Source: Pseudomonas rustica
Lineage (GTDB): Bacteria > Pseudomonadota > Gammaproteobacteria > Pseudomonadales > Pseudomonadaceae
Assembly: GCF_018336155.1 (NCBI RefSeq)
Contig: NZ_JAGYHF010000006.1
Coordinates: forward strand, 186,001 to 250,000
Direction of reading: 5' to 3'
DNA length: 64,000 bases
The translations under genes were made by a program, and so were the position numbers. Within the stretch, counting starts at the first letter, position 1; each line of letters begins with the position of its first letter. Positions 21,613 through 29,671 of this stretch are shown here, one piece after another. The notes beneath the pieces were generated by a model. That model was not told the origin of the DNA and ran no database searches. It saw nothing but the letters and a program-made list of their open reading frames with translations.

Positions 21613-22791
21613 ATGAACAGCCGCTTCAAGGCCTGGCGTCACCCACTGATCGCAACCCTTCCGCTGCTGGCGATCCTCGCCGGCTGCACCGGTGGCGAGA
21701 CTGCCAAGCCGAAAACCCACGCACTGGCCACTTACTCCAGCGCCAAGTGGGAAGCACTGCCGGTTGTGTCCGACAGCGATTTGGTCGCCGGTTTTGGCTC
21801 GTGGCGCAGCGCCTGCACCCGACTCAAGGCTGATACGGTCTGGGGCCCGACCTGCGCAGCAGCGGCCACTGTGCCGCAGAGCGCCGACGAGATTCGCGCC
21901 TTTCTCAAACAGAACCTCGATGTCTTCGGCCTGCGTGCTGAAAACGACAATCCCAACGGCTTGATCACCGGTTACTACGAACCGGTCTACCCCGGCAGCC
22001 TGACTCCAACCGACGTAGCGAATGTCCCGGTGTACGGCGTGCCCGAAGACATGATCATCGTCTCGCTCGACAGCATCTATCCGGAATTGAAGGGCAAACG
22101 CCTGCGCGGTCGTCTCGAAGGTCGCGTGCTCAAACCTTACGACGACGCCGCGACCATCGAAGCCAAAGGTGTGAAAGCCCCAGTGGTGGCTTACCTGACC
22201 GATCCAATGAACCTGCAATTCCTGCAAATTCAGGGTTCCGGGCGCATCCAGACTCAGGACGGCAAACAGCTGCGCATCGCCTATGCCGATCAGAACGGTC
22301 ATCCGTACCGGCCGATTGGTCGTTGGCTGGTCGAGCAAGGCGAGTTGAAGAAAGAAGACGTGACCATGAGCGCGATCAGCAATTGGGCCAAGGCCAACCC
22401 GTCGCGCATCCCGGAATTGCTGGGCAGCAACCCGAGCTACGTGTTCTTCACCCGCAACCCGGACAGCAACGAAGGCCCGCGCGGTTCGCTGAACGTACCG
22501 CTAACGGCTGGCTATAGCGCGGCGGTGGATCGCAAGGTGATTCCATTGGGCAGTCTGTTGTGGCTGTCGACCACACGCCCGGATGGCACCGCACTGGTTC
22601 GCCCGGTCGCGGCGCAGGATACCGGCGGCGCGATTGCTGGCGAGGTGCGTGCGGATCTGTTTTGGGGCACGGGTGATGCAGCCGGGCAACTGGCCGGGGA
22701 CATGAAACAGCAGGGGCAAATCTGGATGCTCTGGCCAAAAGGCGCGCCGCTGCCGCAAGTGCCGCAGGTGGCTGATACAGAGAAGAAGTAA
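21613..22791 (+). CDS. mltA: Membrane-bound lytic murein transglycosylase A
   Basis: 392 residues from MNSRFKAWRHPLIATL. A lipoprotein signal ends LAGC, so the protein is outer-membrane anchored. It shows the MltA domain (about 110-270) with GLITGYYEPVYPGS and QIQGSGRIQTQDGK, and the C-terminal 3D domain with VAAQDTGGAIAGEVRADLFWG holding the catalytic Asp region. It cleaves the glycan strands of peptidoglycan, forming anhydromuropeptides. An alternative start 48 bases upstream would lack the signal at its N-terminus. Confidence 0.95.
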   Translation: MNSRFKAWRHPLIATLPLLAILAGCTGGETAKPKTHALATYSSAKWEALPVVSDSDLVAGFGSWRSACTRLKADTVWGPTCAAAATVPQSADEIRAFLKQNLDVFGLRAENDNPNGLITGYYEPVYPGSLTPTDVANVPVYGVPEDMIIVSLDSIYPELKGKRLRGRLEGRVLKPYDDAATIEAKGVKAPVVAYLTDPMNLQFLQIQGSGRIQTQDGKQLRIAYADQNGHPYRPIGRWLVEQGELKKEDVTMSAISNWAKANPSRIPELLGSNPSYVFFTRNPDSNEGPRGSLNVPLTAGYSAAVDRKVIPLGSLLWLSTTRPDGTALVRPVAAQDTGGAIAGEVRADLFWGTGDAAGQLAGDMKQQGQIWMLWPKGAPLPQVPQVADTEKK

Positions 22792-22822
22792 GCCCTGAGA
22801 TTATCGATGGCTGTTAGATAGC

Positions 22823-22889
22823 CTTCGCGAGCAAGCCCGCTCCCACATGGATAGGCATTCCAACTGTGGGAGCGGGCTTGCTCGCGAAG
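22823..22889. repeat. REP-type inverted repeat pair
   Basis: CTTCGCGAGCAAGCCCGCTC and its reverse complement with a short centre. Same family as 3198-3265. It lies between mltA and the convergent MAPEG gene. Confidence 0.9.
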
Positions 22890-22912
22890 AGGCCATCAGC
22901 CACACCCGATAA

Positions 22913-23296
22913 TCAGACTGATACAAAGAAGAACGAAGCAATCAACCCCATCCCCACAAACCACACCAGCGAGCGCAAGATCGCCCAGTCGGCCAGATAG
23001 CAAATGATGTACAGCAGGCGACTGGTGATAAACATCACCGCCAGCACATTCACTGTCACCAACTGCGCAGTCCCCACCAGATGCGCGACGAGCACCGCCG
23101 CGGCAAACGCCGGCATCACTTCAAAGCTGTTCAATTGCGCCGCATGCGCCCGTCGAGCCACACCATTCAGGCTTTCGAGAAAGTCGCGCGGATCATGATT
23201 GTCACTCAGCCGATAGCCGCCAACAGCCTTGGCCACACCGGTGCAGACATACGGCAAAAATATCGCGATCAACACACACCACAGAGCCACCGTCAT
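22913..23296 (-). CDS. MAPEG-family membrane protein
   Basis: 127 residues with four hydrophobic segments. RRAHAAQLNSFEVMPAFAAAVLVAHL (about 48-73) matches the MAPEG hallmark around R-x-x-x-A-x-x-N-x-x-E. MAPEG proteins of eukaryotes act in eicosanoid and glutathione metabolism; the bacterial ones are uncharacterised in most cases. The stop of a transporter gene lies just upstream on the same strand. Confidence 0.88.
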   Translation of the reverse strand: MTVALWCVLIAIFLPYVCTGVAKAVGGYRLSDNHDPRDFLESLNGVARRAHAAQLNSFEVMPAFAAAVLVAHLVGTAQLVTVNVLAVMFITSRLLYIICYLADWAILRSLVWFVGMGLIASFFFVSV

Positions 23297-23335
23297 AACG
23301 CCGTCCTTTTTTCGAGTTATAGAATTCGCGGGCTG

Positions 23336-24169
23336 TCAGAACTTCATGATCAGCATGCCAATCAGCACCAGCCCACAGGCTAAGAGCCGCGGTCGGCCGA
23401 AAGGTTCTTTGAGGTAGCGCATTCCGAACAGCACCACCAGGATCACGCTGATCTCACGTAACGCCGCCGCTTCGGCAATCGAGCCCAACTGCATCGCCCA
23501 CAGCACCAGAGCGTAGCTGGCCAACACGCAGAAGCCCACCGCCAGACCGAGCTTCCATTGCTCGCGCCAGAACAGCATGAACGCCGGACGCTTGGCGACC
23601 CACGCCAGCAACGGAAACGGCCAGGCGCTGAGCAGCGTGACCCAGACCAGATAATCCAGCGGATGCGACCAGCGCCGCAGCGCCTGGCCATCGATATAGG
23701 TGTAGCAACCGATGCACAAGCCGATCAGCGCCACCACGGGCAGCATCGACCACGGCAAGTGTTTGCCACCGCCGCCCTGCCAAAGCAGGCAGACCATGCC
23801 AAACGGAATCAGCATGATCCCGAAGATCTGCTGGGGGGTGAGCACCTCACCGGCGAAGATCAGGGTCAGCGCCAGTACCACCAGCGGCGACAATCCGCGC
23901 ATCAGTGGATAGACCAGCCCCAGATCGCCCACCCGATACGCCTGAATCAACAAATAGCGATAGAGCAGTTCAAACGCCGCCGACGCCAGAATCCATGGCC
24001 AGATTTCCATGGGCGGCAGGCTCACAAACGGAAACGCGATGGCGACGACCAGCAGCGCCACGGTGTCCATGCACGCCACCACCAGCAGCCGCTCGGCGCT
24101 GAATTTGATCAACGTATTCCACGTCGCATGCAACAGCGCCGCCATCAATACCAAACCCGTCGCCAGCAC
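23336..24169 (-). CDS. EamA/DMT-family inner-membrane transporter
   Basis: 277 residues, ten predicted hydrophobic helices in two EamA-type repeats. The second repeat contains ALREISVILVVLFGMRYLKEPFG near the end, the typical DMT signature. Substrate unknown; members export amino acids, metabolites or drugs. It reads leftwards towards the MAPEG gene with a 40-base gap, so the two may be cotranscribed. A REP pair lies upstream. Confidence 0.88.
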   Translation of the reverse strand: MLATGLVLMAALLHATWNTLIKFSAERLLVVACMDTVALLVVAIAFPFVSLPPMEIWPWILASAAFELLYRYLLIQAYRVGDLGLVYPLMRGLSPLVVLALTLIFAGEVLTPQQIFGIMLIPFGMVCLLWQGGGGKHLPWSMLPVVALIGLCIGCYTYIDGQALRRWSHPLDYLVWVTLLSAWPFPLLAWVAKRPAFMLFWREQWKLGLAVGFCVLASYALVLWAMQLGSIAEAAALREISVILVVLFGMRYLKEPFGRPRLLACGLVLIGMLIMKF

Positions 24170-24198
24170 CTTTCACCTCTTATTTTTTTGAATCCCCG

Positions 24199-24284
24199 TG
24201 TAGGAGCTGCCGCAGGCTGCGATCTTTTGATCCTGATTTTTAAGAGCAAGATCAAAAGATCGCAGCCTTCGGCAGCTCCTACAG
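24199..24284. repeat. REP-type inverted repeat pair (GTAGGAGCTGCCG type)
   Basis: TGTAGGAGCTGCCGCAGGCT and the near-exact inverse arm AGCCTTCGGCAGCTCCTACA flank a short AT-rich centre. It fills a quarter of the 314-base divergent gap between the EamA gene and the MFS gene; the rest holds their promoters. Confidence 0.9.
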
Positions 24285-24483
24285 TGAAAATCGATAATTC
24301 GAATAGTCAGATTATTGATTCGCGATGTGTCAGCAGCTGTTTATACTGCAAGCGACCACGCCGCACTCAGTTGCGCACAGAAAAATTCCAATAATTCCCG
24401 CCTGCACCGCCTCTCTCCGAGAACGGTCGATGGCCTGCGTACGCCTGATCACAGCGTCAAGACTACCGACAGAGACCTTGCGC

Positions 24484-25653
24484 ATGCCACTCGCTTTGCT
24501 TGCCCTCGCTGTTGCCGCATTCGGCATCGGCACTACTGAATTCGTCATCATGGGCCTGCTGCCCGACGTCGCCCGCGACCTCGCCGTGAGCATTCCCCAC
24601 GCTGGTTTGTTGATCACCGGGTACGCGCTGGGCGTGGTTTTCGGCGCGCCGATCCTGGCGGTCGGCACCGCCAACATGCCGCGCAAAGCGACGCTGCTGG
24701 GCATGACGCTGATGTTCATCCTCGGCAACATCCTCTGCGCCCTCGCCCCGAACTACGCGACGCTGATGGCTGCACGCGTGGTCACGGCGCTGTGCCACGG
24801 TGCGTTTTTCGGCATCGGCTCGGTGGTTGCCGCCGGGCTCGTTGCGCCGAACAAACGTGCGCAAGCAATTGCGATGATGTTCACCGGCCTGACTTTGGCC
24901 AACGTCCTCGGCGTGCCGCTGGGCACAGCGCTCGGCCAGTACGCCGGGTGGCGATCGACGTTCTGGGCAGTGTCGGTAATCGGCGTCATCGCCGCCCTCG
25001 CGCAGTGGTTCTGGCTGCCGAAACACATCCCGATGGACAAGGCCAACCTCGCCAGCGAGTTCAAAGTGCTGGGCAAGGTCAATGTGCTGCTGGCGCTGGG
25101 CATGAGCGTGCTGGCCTCGACCAGTCTGTTCAGCGTGTTCACTTACATCGCGCCGATCCTGCAGGACATCACCGGCGTCAGCCCGCATGGCGTGACCGTG
25201 ATGTTGCTGTTGTTCGGCGTGGGCTTGACCGGTGGCAGCATGCTCGGTGGACGTCTGGCGGACAGCCGTTTGTTGCCTTCGCTGGTCGGTGTGGCGCTGG
25301 CGGTTGTGGTGATTCTGGCGGCGTTTAGTCAGACCAGCCGTTCGGTGGTACCCGCCGCAATCACGCTGGTGCTGTGGGGGATTTTTGCCTTTGCGCTGTG
25401 CCCGATTTTGCAGTTGCTGATTATTGATCAGGCGCATGAAGCACCGAATCTGGGTTCGACGTTGAACCAGAGCGCATTCAATCTGGGTAACGCGGCGGGT
25501 GCATGGATCGGCGGGCTGGTGGTTGCCAGCGGTGCGGATCTGGCGGATCTGCCGTGGACGGGGGCGCTGGTCGGCGGGTTGACGGTGCTGACGGCGCTTT
25601 TGTTTATTTATCTGCAACGTCGAGGGGCGGTTGCGGTCAATGTGTCCGGCTAG
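24484..25653 (+). CDS. MFS transporter, arabinose/purine-efflux type
   Basis: 389 residues starting MPLALLALAVAAFGIGTTEF; a longer in-frame start exists at 24325 but would add an unlikely non-family N-terminus. Twelve hydrophobic segments. The first loop, GTTEFVIMGLLPDVARDL, is typical of the AraJ/YdhP/PbuE-like drug and purine efflux group. Substrate not determinable. Single-gene unit, divergent from the EamA gene. Confidence 0.9.
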   Translation: MPLALLALAVAAFGIGTTEFVIMGLLPDVARDLAVSIPHAGLLITGYALGVVFGAPILAVGTANMPRKATLLGMTLMFILGNILCALAPNYATLMAARVVTALCHGAFFGIGSVVAAGLVAPNKRAQAIAMMFTGLTLANVLGVPLGTALGQYAGWRSTFWAVSVIGVIAALAQWFWLPKHIPMDKANLASEFKVLGKVNVLLALGMSVLASTSLFSVFTYIAPILQDITGVSPHGVTVMLLLFGVGLTGGSMLGGRLADSRLLPSLVGVALAVVVILAAFSQTSRSVVPAAITLVLWGIFAFALCPILQLLIIDQAHEAPNLGSTLNQSAFNLGNAAGAWIGGLVVASGADLADLPWTGALVGGLTVLTALLFIYLQRRGAVAVNVSG

Positions 25654-25802
25654 CCCTCACCCTGACCCTCTCCCAGAGGGAGAGGGGACTGACCGAGGTG
25701 AATGTGCGAGTTACGCCGACCTGAAACTTCGAGTCGAACTCAGGATTTGAACTCGACCAAGATCGGCTCCTTCTCCCTCCGGGAGAGGGCTGGGGTGAGG
25801 GA
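25653..25802. repeat. Inverted pair of CCCTCACCCT/CTCTCCC repeats
   Basis: CCCTCACCCTGACCCTCTCC lies at the left end and CTCCGGGAGAGGGCTGGGGT with GAGGG at the right end, in opposite orientation with about 80 unlike bases between. Same family as 18561-18602. It is the last dispersed repeat before the island. Confidence 0.8.
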
Positions 25803-25892
25803 AGCTTGTGCCCTCAGCCACTGTCACCCCATCAAACCCTTGCGCCCAAGTATGGCCGCACCTCAAAAACCCCTCCATCCAAAGGACCCCGG

Positions 25893-26465
25893 ATGCTTGA
25901 ACTTGTCGCCGCTTTCATCTGCCTCACCACCCTCCTCACCTTCGTCAACTTCCGCTTCATCGGACTGCCGCCGACCATCGGCGTGATGGTCACCGCGCTG
26001 CTGTTCTCGCTGATCCTGCAAGGCCTGAGCGTACTCGGCTACCCCGGTCTCGAAGAACGCGTGCAGCAACTGATCGGCCAGATCGACTTCGGTGATCTGC
26101 TGATGAACTGGATGCTCTCGTTCCTGCTGTTCGCCGGCGCCTTGCACGTCAACCTCAACGACCTGCGCAGCTACCGCTGGCCGATTGGCCTGCTGGCGAC
26201 CTTCGGTGTGTTGATCGCCACCACGGTGATCGGCAGCCTCGCCTTTTACATCTTTGCCCTGTTCGGCTGGCACGTGAGTTTCCTTTACTGCCTGCTGTTC
26301 GGCGCGCTGATTTCGCCCACCGACCCGATCGCGGTGCTCGGCGTGTTGCGTACCGCCAACGCCTCGAAACCACTGAAAACCACCATCGTCGGCGAGTCAC
26401 TCTTCCCCCCATATGGCCGTATGGACAGACACCTGAACGTCCCGTTTTCATTGGCCTGCGTCTAA
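25893..26465 (+). pseudogene. CPA1-type Na+/H+ antiporter gene, 5' part, cut by the island
   Basis: The start ATG at 25893 follows an AAAGGA Shine-Dalgarno. About 171 residues read as a proper CPA1 (NhaP/YjcE-like) antiporter: FRFIGLPPTIGVMVTALLFS, DFGDLLMNWMLSFLLFAGAL and the highly conserved GALISPTDPIAVLGVLR and TTIVGESLF. In intact homologues GESLF is followed by NDG-type residues carrying the ion-binding Asp. Here the similarity stops at 26405 and the frame runs on through unrelated sequence to a TAA-type stop at 26463-26465. More than half of the protein is missing, so it cannot work. Confidence 0.88.
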
Positions 26466-26512
26466 ATAGGCACTGTCCATACGATATTTGGTTTCTATGG
26501 ACACCCGTCGTT
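26406..26512. mobile_element. Left end of genomic island, with TATGGACA-type repeats
   Basis: Foreign sequence starts right after the antiporter fragment. CGTATGGACAG (26418-26428) has an exact inverted copy CTGTCCATACG (26473-26483), 44 bases away, and a third related copy CTATGGACAC follows at 26495. Such clustered short repeats are typical of recombinase or transposase binding sites at element ends (inference). The other end is not in the window and no integrase or transposase gene was found here. Confidence 0.6.
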
Positions 26513-26558
26513 GTCTCAAGGTTGCGTGCATGCTTCCTCAATTCCCCACTGACTGCCT

Positions 26559-27686
26559 TTAAAAAATTAGCGCGTTGGTCACCGCTGCCCTACTGGCATC
26601 CAAGAGTGGTTTCTCGGATAAGCTCAGCAGGAAGCTTTGCTCTTTAGCGACCTCCCGAAGGAGACTGTCCATGGCCACGGAGAGATGCATCAAGCCGTTA
26701 AACTTGTCTTCCGTGTTAAATATAAAGCGAGATCCATCTGGCACTATCAGTCGCCTCGCTTCTTCCTTGTTGTTCCACAAGTAATCCAAATATCTTTGGG
26801 TCTCAGCTAATATCGCTAATTCATAGTAGGCGCCAACGGAGAGACTATGCATGTTGGCGTGGTACATTATTGAGGCAATATCAAAGCTGGAGATCGTTAC
26901 AGCTTTTCCTTCCGCCTCGAGATCTGCCTTTATGTTTTTACATAATCTTATTGATTTGCGGAGCCCGCCACTCGTGGTTTCACATCGTTCTCGTATTTTT
27001 TTGATGTGCAGGAAAGGCCAGTTTTCAATCGTGGTGTTTTTATGCGAATCTAGGATGGTGACAGCACGGTCGTGTTTCTGACCAGATGCTTGATAACTAA
27101 TAGTGTCATGCCAGTGGGAAGGCACGACATCAACTGGACGCGCTAACGACCCTCCTTGCAATTTAATGGCCTTGGAGCCAGAGGTGTCAATTGTCGCTGC
27201 GGGAAACGCATCGCGAAGAGCTTTACTAATTTCCCCCCTGCGAGCAGTCAACACGCCAACTGAGGTGCGTGAGGTCGGTGAACGATACTGACCCGATGTA
27301 CTCATGTACCCACGCGCATCATAGGTATGAAAGTCAGCTTCTATCGCTAAAAGGTCGACATCACTGACCCCTCGAATATGGACATTAAGCGGTACTGAAC
27401 CCTGTAGCTCGAATTCAAGATTGCCGCTTGTCCTCTTCGACAACTGGTTGCTAACCCGTTCTGCGGTTTCGATGCTGATGCGTGTGTAGGTAGGGTCTAC
27501 CTCTTGCATAGCGCCTAAAGCAAATGTTGTATTCGGCTTGTCTTTAACCCTATGTTCCCACGCCTCTTTTGTAAGGCTTCGGTTCACGATGAAATCCTTC
27601 GCATCCATCGCGATTACAGCGGATCTATCAAGGCCCGAGCGTCTGGAGCGCAGACGATTGATTCGTTCGTTAATTGGTGTGTTCAT
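26559..27686 (-). CDS. CBASS cyclic-nucleotide synthase (CD-NTase)
   Basis: 375 residues from MNTPINERINRL; the start is fixed by an AGGAGA Shine-Dalgarno 6 bases upstream. The nucleotidyltransferase core is intact: ELQGSVPLN (G96-S97), then GVSDVDLLAI (D109 and D111), and ARPVDVVPS (D186) as third acidic residue. The C-terminal half is helical, as in OAS-like CD-NTases. These enzymes make cyclic di- or trinucleotides on phage infection. The exact product and clade cannot be told by eye. It overlaps the effector gene by 17 bases, so the pair is one operon. Confidence 0.88.
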   Translation of the reverse strand: MNTPINERINRLRSRRSGLDRSAVIAMDAKDFIVNRSLTKEAWEHRVKDKPNTTFALGAMQEVDPTYTRISIETAERVSNQLSKRTSGNLEFELQGSVPLNVHIRGVSDVDLLAIEADFHTYDARGYMSTSGQYRSPTSRTSVGVLTARRGEISKALRDAFPAATIDTSGSKAIKLQGGSLARPVDVVPSHWHDTISYQASGQKHDRAVTILDSHKNTTIENWPFLHIKKIRERCETTSGGLRKSIRLCKNIKADLEAEGKAVTISSFDIASIMYHANMHSLSVGAYYELAILAETQRYLDYLWNNKEEARRLIVPDGSRFIFNTEDKFNGLMHLSVAMDSLLREVAKEQSFLLSLSEKPLLDASRAAVTNALIF

Positions 27687-28323
27687 TTTTTCTCCTAAGC
27701 TCCATTCGCCCATAGGTGGGCCGACCGTAACCGTTAAAATAGTCACCCTTTGCGCAATCTAGTGATTTAGCAAACAAAAGGTTTGCGCTGCCAACATGTC
27801 CCCGAAGCTCAGGTTCGCCGGGGTTAGGATCATTCTGGTAGTTATAAAGAAGGCGGTATCCGTCAGCTTCATCGTGAACCAATGCCGCAGTGATACTGTT
27901 GGAGCCTGATTGATGTGTCTTCAATCGCACTCTAATCTTGTCCCAAGTTTGACAAATATATACATCGGCTTGCCAAGAACGAATCGGATTTCCTTCGGTG
28001 TCCAGTGTTGTTCCAGTGCACTGCCACTCTCCCGAAAGATCAGGAACTTTTAGATATTTAACTGCCCAGCGCCATTTCCAAACTGTCTTATTGAATAGTG
28101 CGTACAGCAGGGCAAAAACTATACCTGCGCCAATTAGTGACAGGGCTGTCGGTGGAAGATTTACAGGCAGGTCATACTTTTTAGCCAAATCTTCAGCTGA
28201 CAGCAGCAAAAAAACCGCAATGCCGGAAATCGCGCTTGCCAGTAGTGTCAAGTACCGGCCAATCAGAGCTCGATTTACCCCGCCCAATAGGCTGTATTCA
28301 TGATCGTGAATCATTAGACGCAA
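27670..28323 (-). CDS. cap15: CBASS membrane effector Cap15-like (2TM + beta-barrel)
   Basis: 217 residues. Two hydrophobic helices come first: about 24-43 and 58-79. A soluble beta-rich domain starts at about 93 with VPDLSGEWQCTGTTLD and runs to the end; it contains QTWDKIRVRLKTHQSG and RGHVGSANLLF. This layout (two membrane helices plus ligand-binding barrel) is that of Cap15, which oligomerises in the inner membrane on binding a cyclic nucleotide and disrupts it. It is the first gene of the operon. No nuclease, ubiquitin-like or E1/E2 partner is adjacent, so this is a minimal two-gene system. Confidence 0.85.
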   Translation of the reverse strand: MRLMIHDHEYSLLGGVNRALIGRYLTLLASAISGIAVFLLLSAEDLAKKYDLPVNLPPTALSLIGAGIVFALLYALFNKTVWKWRWAVKYLKVPDLSGEWQCTGTTLDTEGNPIRSWQADVYICQTWDKIRVRLKTHQSGSNSITAALVHDEADGYRLLYNYQNDPNPGEPELRGHVGSANLLFAKSLDCAKGDYFNGYGRPTYGRMELRRKNEHTN

Positions 28324-28431
28324 CCTTCATCAGACGCAACTTTGAATAGACTTAATGTCCCGGAAGCCCATTAACCTGCAGAAGATGGGCAGCAGCAAAG
28401 CCGCCCAGAGCTTCCGATGAGACTTCAAAAA

Positions 28432-28638
28432 TTACTGGGTATGGCATACCGAGGAACACGTCCGGCAACCGTTCGACTGCTGGTAGGTGTTGCGAGCCTG
28501 GCGAACAGCGGTCACACAGGTGGTGTGATAGCCAAGATCAAGGCGGTTATGGAGTGCCGGCAAATAGATGCACGTACTGGTATGCACCTCGTGGTCACCA
28601 TTGGTCTGTGCATTACGGTTCACGAAATACTGAGCCAT
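28432..28638 (-). CDS. Small Cys/His-rich protein of unknown function
   Basis: 68 residues, MAQYFVNRNAQTNGDHEVH..., with five Cys (STCIYLP, YHTTCVTA, GCRTCSSVC) and several His. The N-terminal part resembles a recurring conserved hypothetical of similar size in bacterial genomes (recalled, not searched). The Cys pattern suggests metal binding or disulphides. It starts 2 bases after the stop of the 84-residue gene, a strong sign of translational coupling. Function unknown. Confidence 0.7.
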   Translation of the reverse strand: MAQYFVNRNAQTNGDHEVHTSTCIYLPALHNRLDLGYHTTCVTAVRQARNTYQQSNGCRTCSSVCHTQ

Positions 28639-28640
28639 TT

Positions 28641-28895
28641 TTACTCACCCCGCTCTTTGTTCGATTGGGCGAGTACCGAGGCCGCTAGGGTCTTGGTGGT
28701 GGCGTTGTACTTGTTGCTGTCGAGGACATGACTGGCTTTAGTCTCCATATCGGCACCGGTTTGCTTGCCGGTCGAAGCTTGAGCCATGGCCGACCCTGCC
28801 AATTCCTTCTGGATGGCCGAGGAGCTATCACTACGCAGGATTTTGGAGGCCAAGCTGGCCACGTGAGACGAAGTTTGTTTAGGATTTTTCGGCAC
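28641..28895 (-). CDS. Small helical protein of unknown function
   Basis: 84 residues, MPKNPKQTSSHVASLASKILR..., alanine- and serine-rich, likely all helical, no Cys. It is the upstream partner of the Cys-rich 68-residue protein, with only 2 bases between stop and next start. An AGGAGC-type Shine-Dalgarno precedes the ATG. The tight pairing is what draws attention; function unknown. Confidence 0.7.
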   Translation of the reverse strand: MPKNPKQTSSHVASLASKILRSDSSSAIQKELAGSAMAQASTGKQTGADMETKASHVLDSNKYNATTKTLAASVLAQSNKERGE

Positions 28896-29371
28896 GATTA
28901 GGTGCTCCTGTATCTAGAAAAAATCGAGTAGGCAGGAGCAACCCTTGAGCGGAAAGCCGAGCTGAATGGTTGACATCCAAAGTCGGTTTTTCTCTAATGC
29001 GCGTCCCACCAATGTCCGCATTGGCTCAGGGATTGGCGGGTATGTGTGCTCGGCGTCCAAACTTTGCACGCATACCCGCTGTGTTCACTGAAACCTCAGC
29101 CTCTCGCCAAAAACACAACATGTAGTGTTGTTGTCGAGATGACCTACAAGATAATGGGGTCAAAATGACATTGCAAGGCAACAAGCCTGTGGATAACTTG
29201 TGCGCAAATCAGTGGTTGGATCCACTTTGCCCCTGTATGCATGCCCAGCCCTTCTAAATCGCGGGCTACGACGTTTCGTTCTTGAAATATTTTGAAACAC
29301 ACTCATTTCGCATGTCTCTGTTCACTCTCGAACAGTGCCCCTCAGCGTTTAAAAGTGACAATCTAGTGGCG
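28896..29371. other. Non-coding stretch with inverted repeats
   Basis: About 475 bases with no convincing gene. It holds CCAATG/CATTGG (29009-29024), the 14-base inverted repeat at 29036-29079 and ACAACA/TGTTGT near 29120. A perfect DnaA-box word (TGTGGATAA) occurs near 29191. Composition is unlike coding sequence of the neighbours. It may be a promoter region, a structured RNA or a mobility site; none is proven. Confidence 0.45.
29036..29079. repeat. 14-base inverted repeat, one mismatch
   Basis: GCGGGTATGTGTGC (29036-29049) and GCACGCATACCCGC (29066-29079) pair at 13 of 14 positions around a 16-base loop. No T-run follows, so a terminator is unlikely. A protein-binding site or nick/attachment-type hairpin is possible. 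Confidence 0.7.
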
Positions 29372-29671
29372 TCATTTCTTCGTTAAATCTAGTTTGGTTT
29401 TACCATCAGTTGCTGTTCTTGAACTCTTTCCACTGCCAGTAGGTGACGCTAAAAAACCGTCCATTGAAAACATTCGGGCGGGGTATTGCGGGGCTATTTC
29501 CTCTGACCTATGATCCCAATAGGCGGTGATGGTCGCCTGGCGCCTGTTTCGCGAAGCAATAGCCCATCTGTGACACCCTTCAGTTTTACATCGGCATGTC
29601 CCTAACCAGACGCTGCCCGGTGAACAGGCAATCGGACACCTAAGCGTCGTAGATTTAGGAACCATTGCCAT
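29372..29671 (-). CDS. Possible small Cys-rich protein (doubtful)
   Basis: 99 residues from MAMVPKSTTLRCPIAC. CPIACSPGSVWLGTCRC plus TEGC gives a cluster of Cys that could form a zinc ribbon, followed by a basic helix-like part. Against it: no clear Shine-Dalgarno, polar low-complexity tail, and its start overlaps the start of the rightward gene at 29670. Confidence 0.3.
   Translation of the reverse strand: MAMVPKSTTLRCPIACSPGSVWLGTCRCKTEGCHRWAIASRNRRQATITAYWDHRSEEIAPQYPARMFSMDGFLASPTGSGKSSRTATDGKTKLDLTKK

Noticed and set aside
26406..26512. Tn7-type transposon end
   Set aside because: The short repeats are in mixed orientation and do not start with the standard TGT end; no Tns gene is visible. 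Kept only as an unassigned element end.
29191..29199. Perfect DnaA-box word TGTGGATAA
   Set aside because: A single copy with no AT-rich unwinding region or replication gene nearby; can occur by chance.
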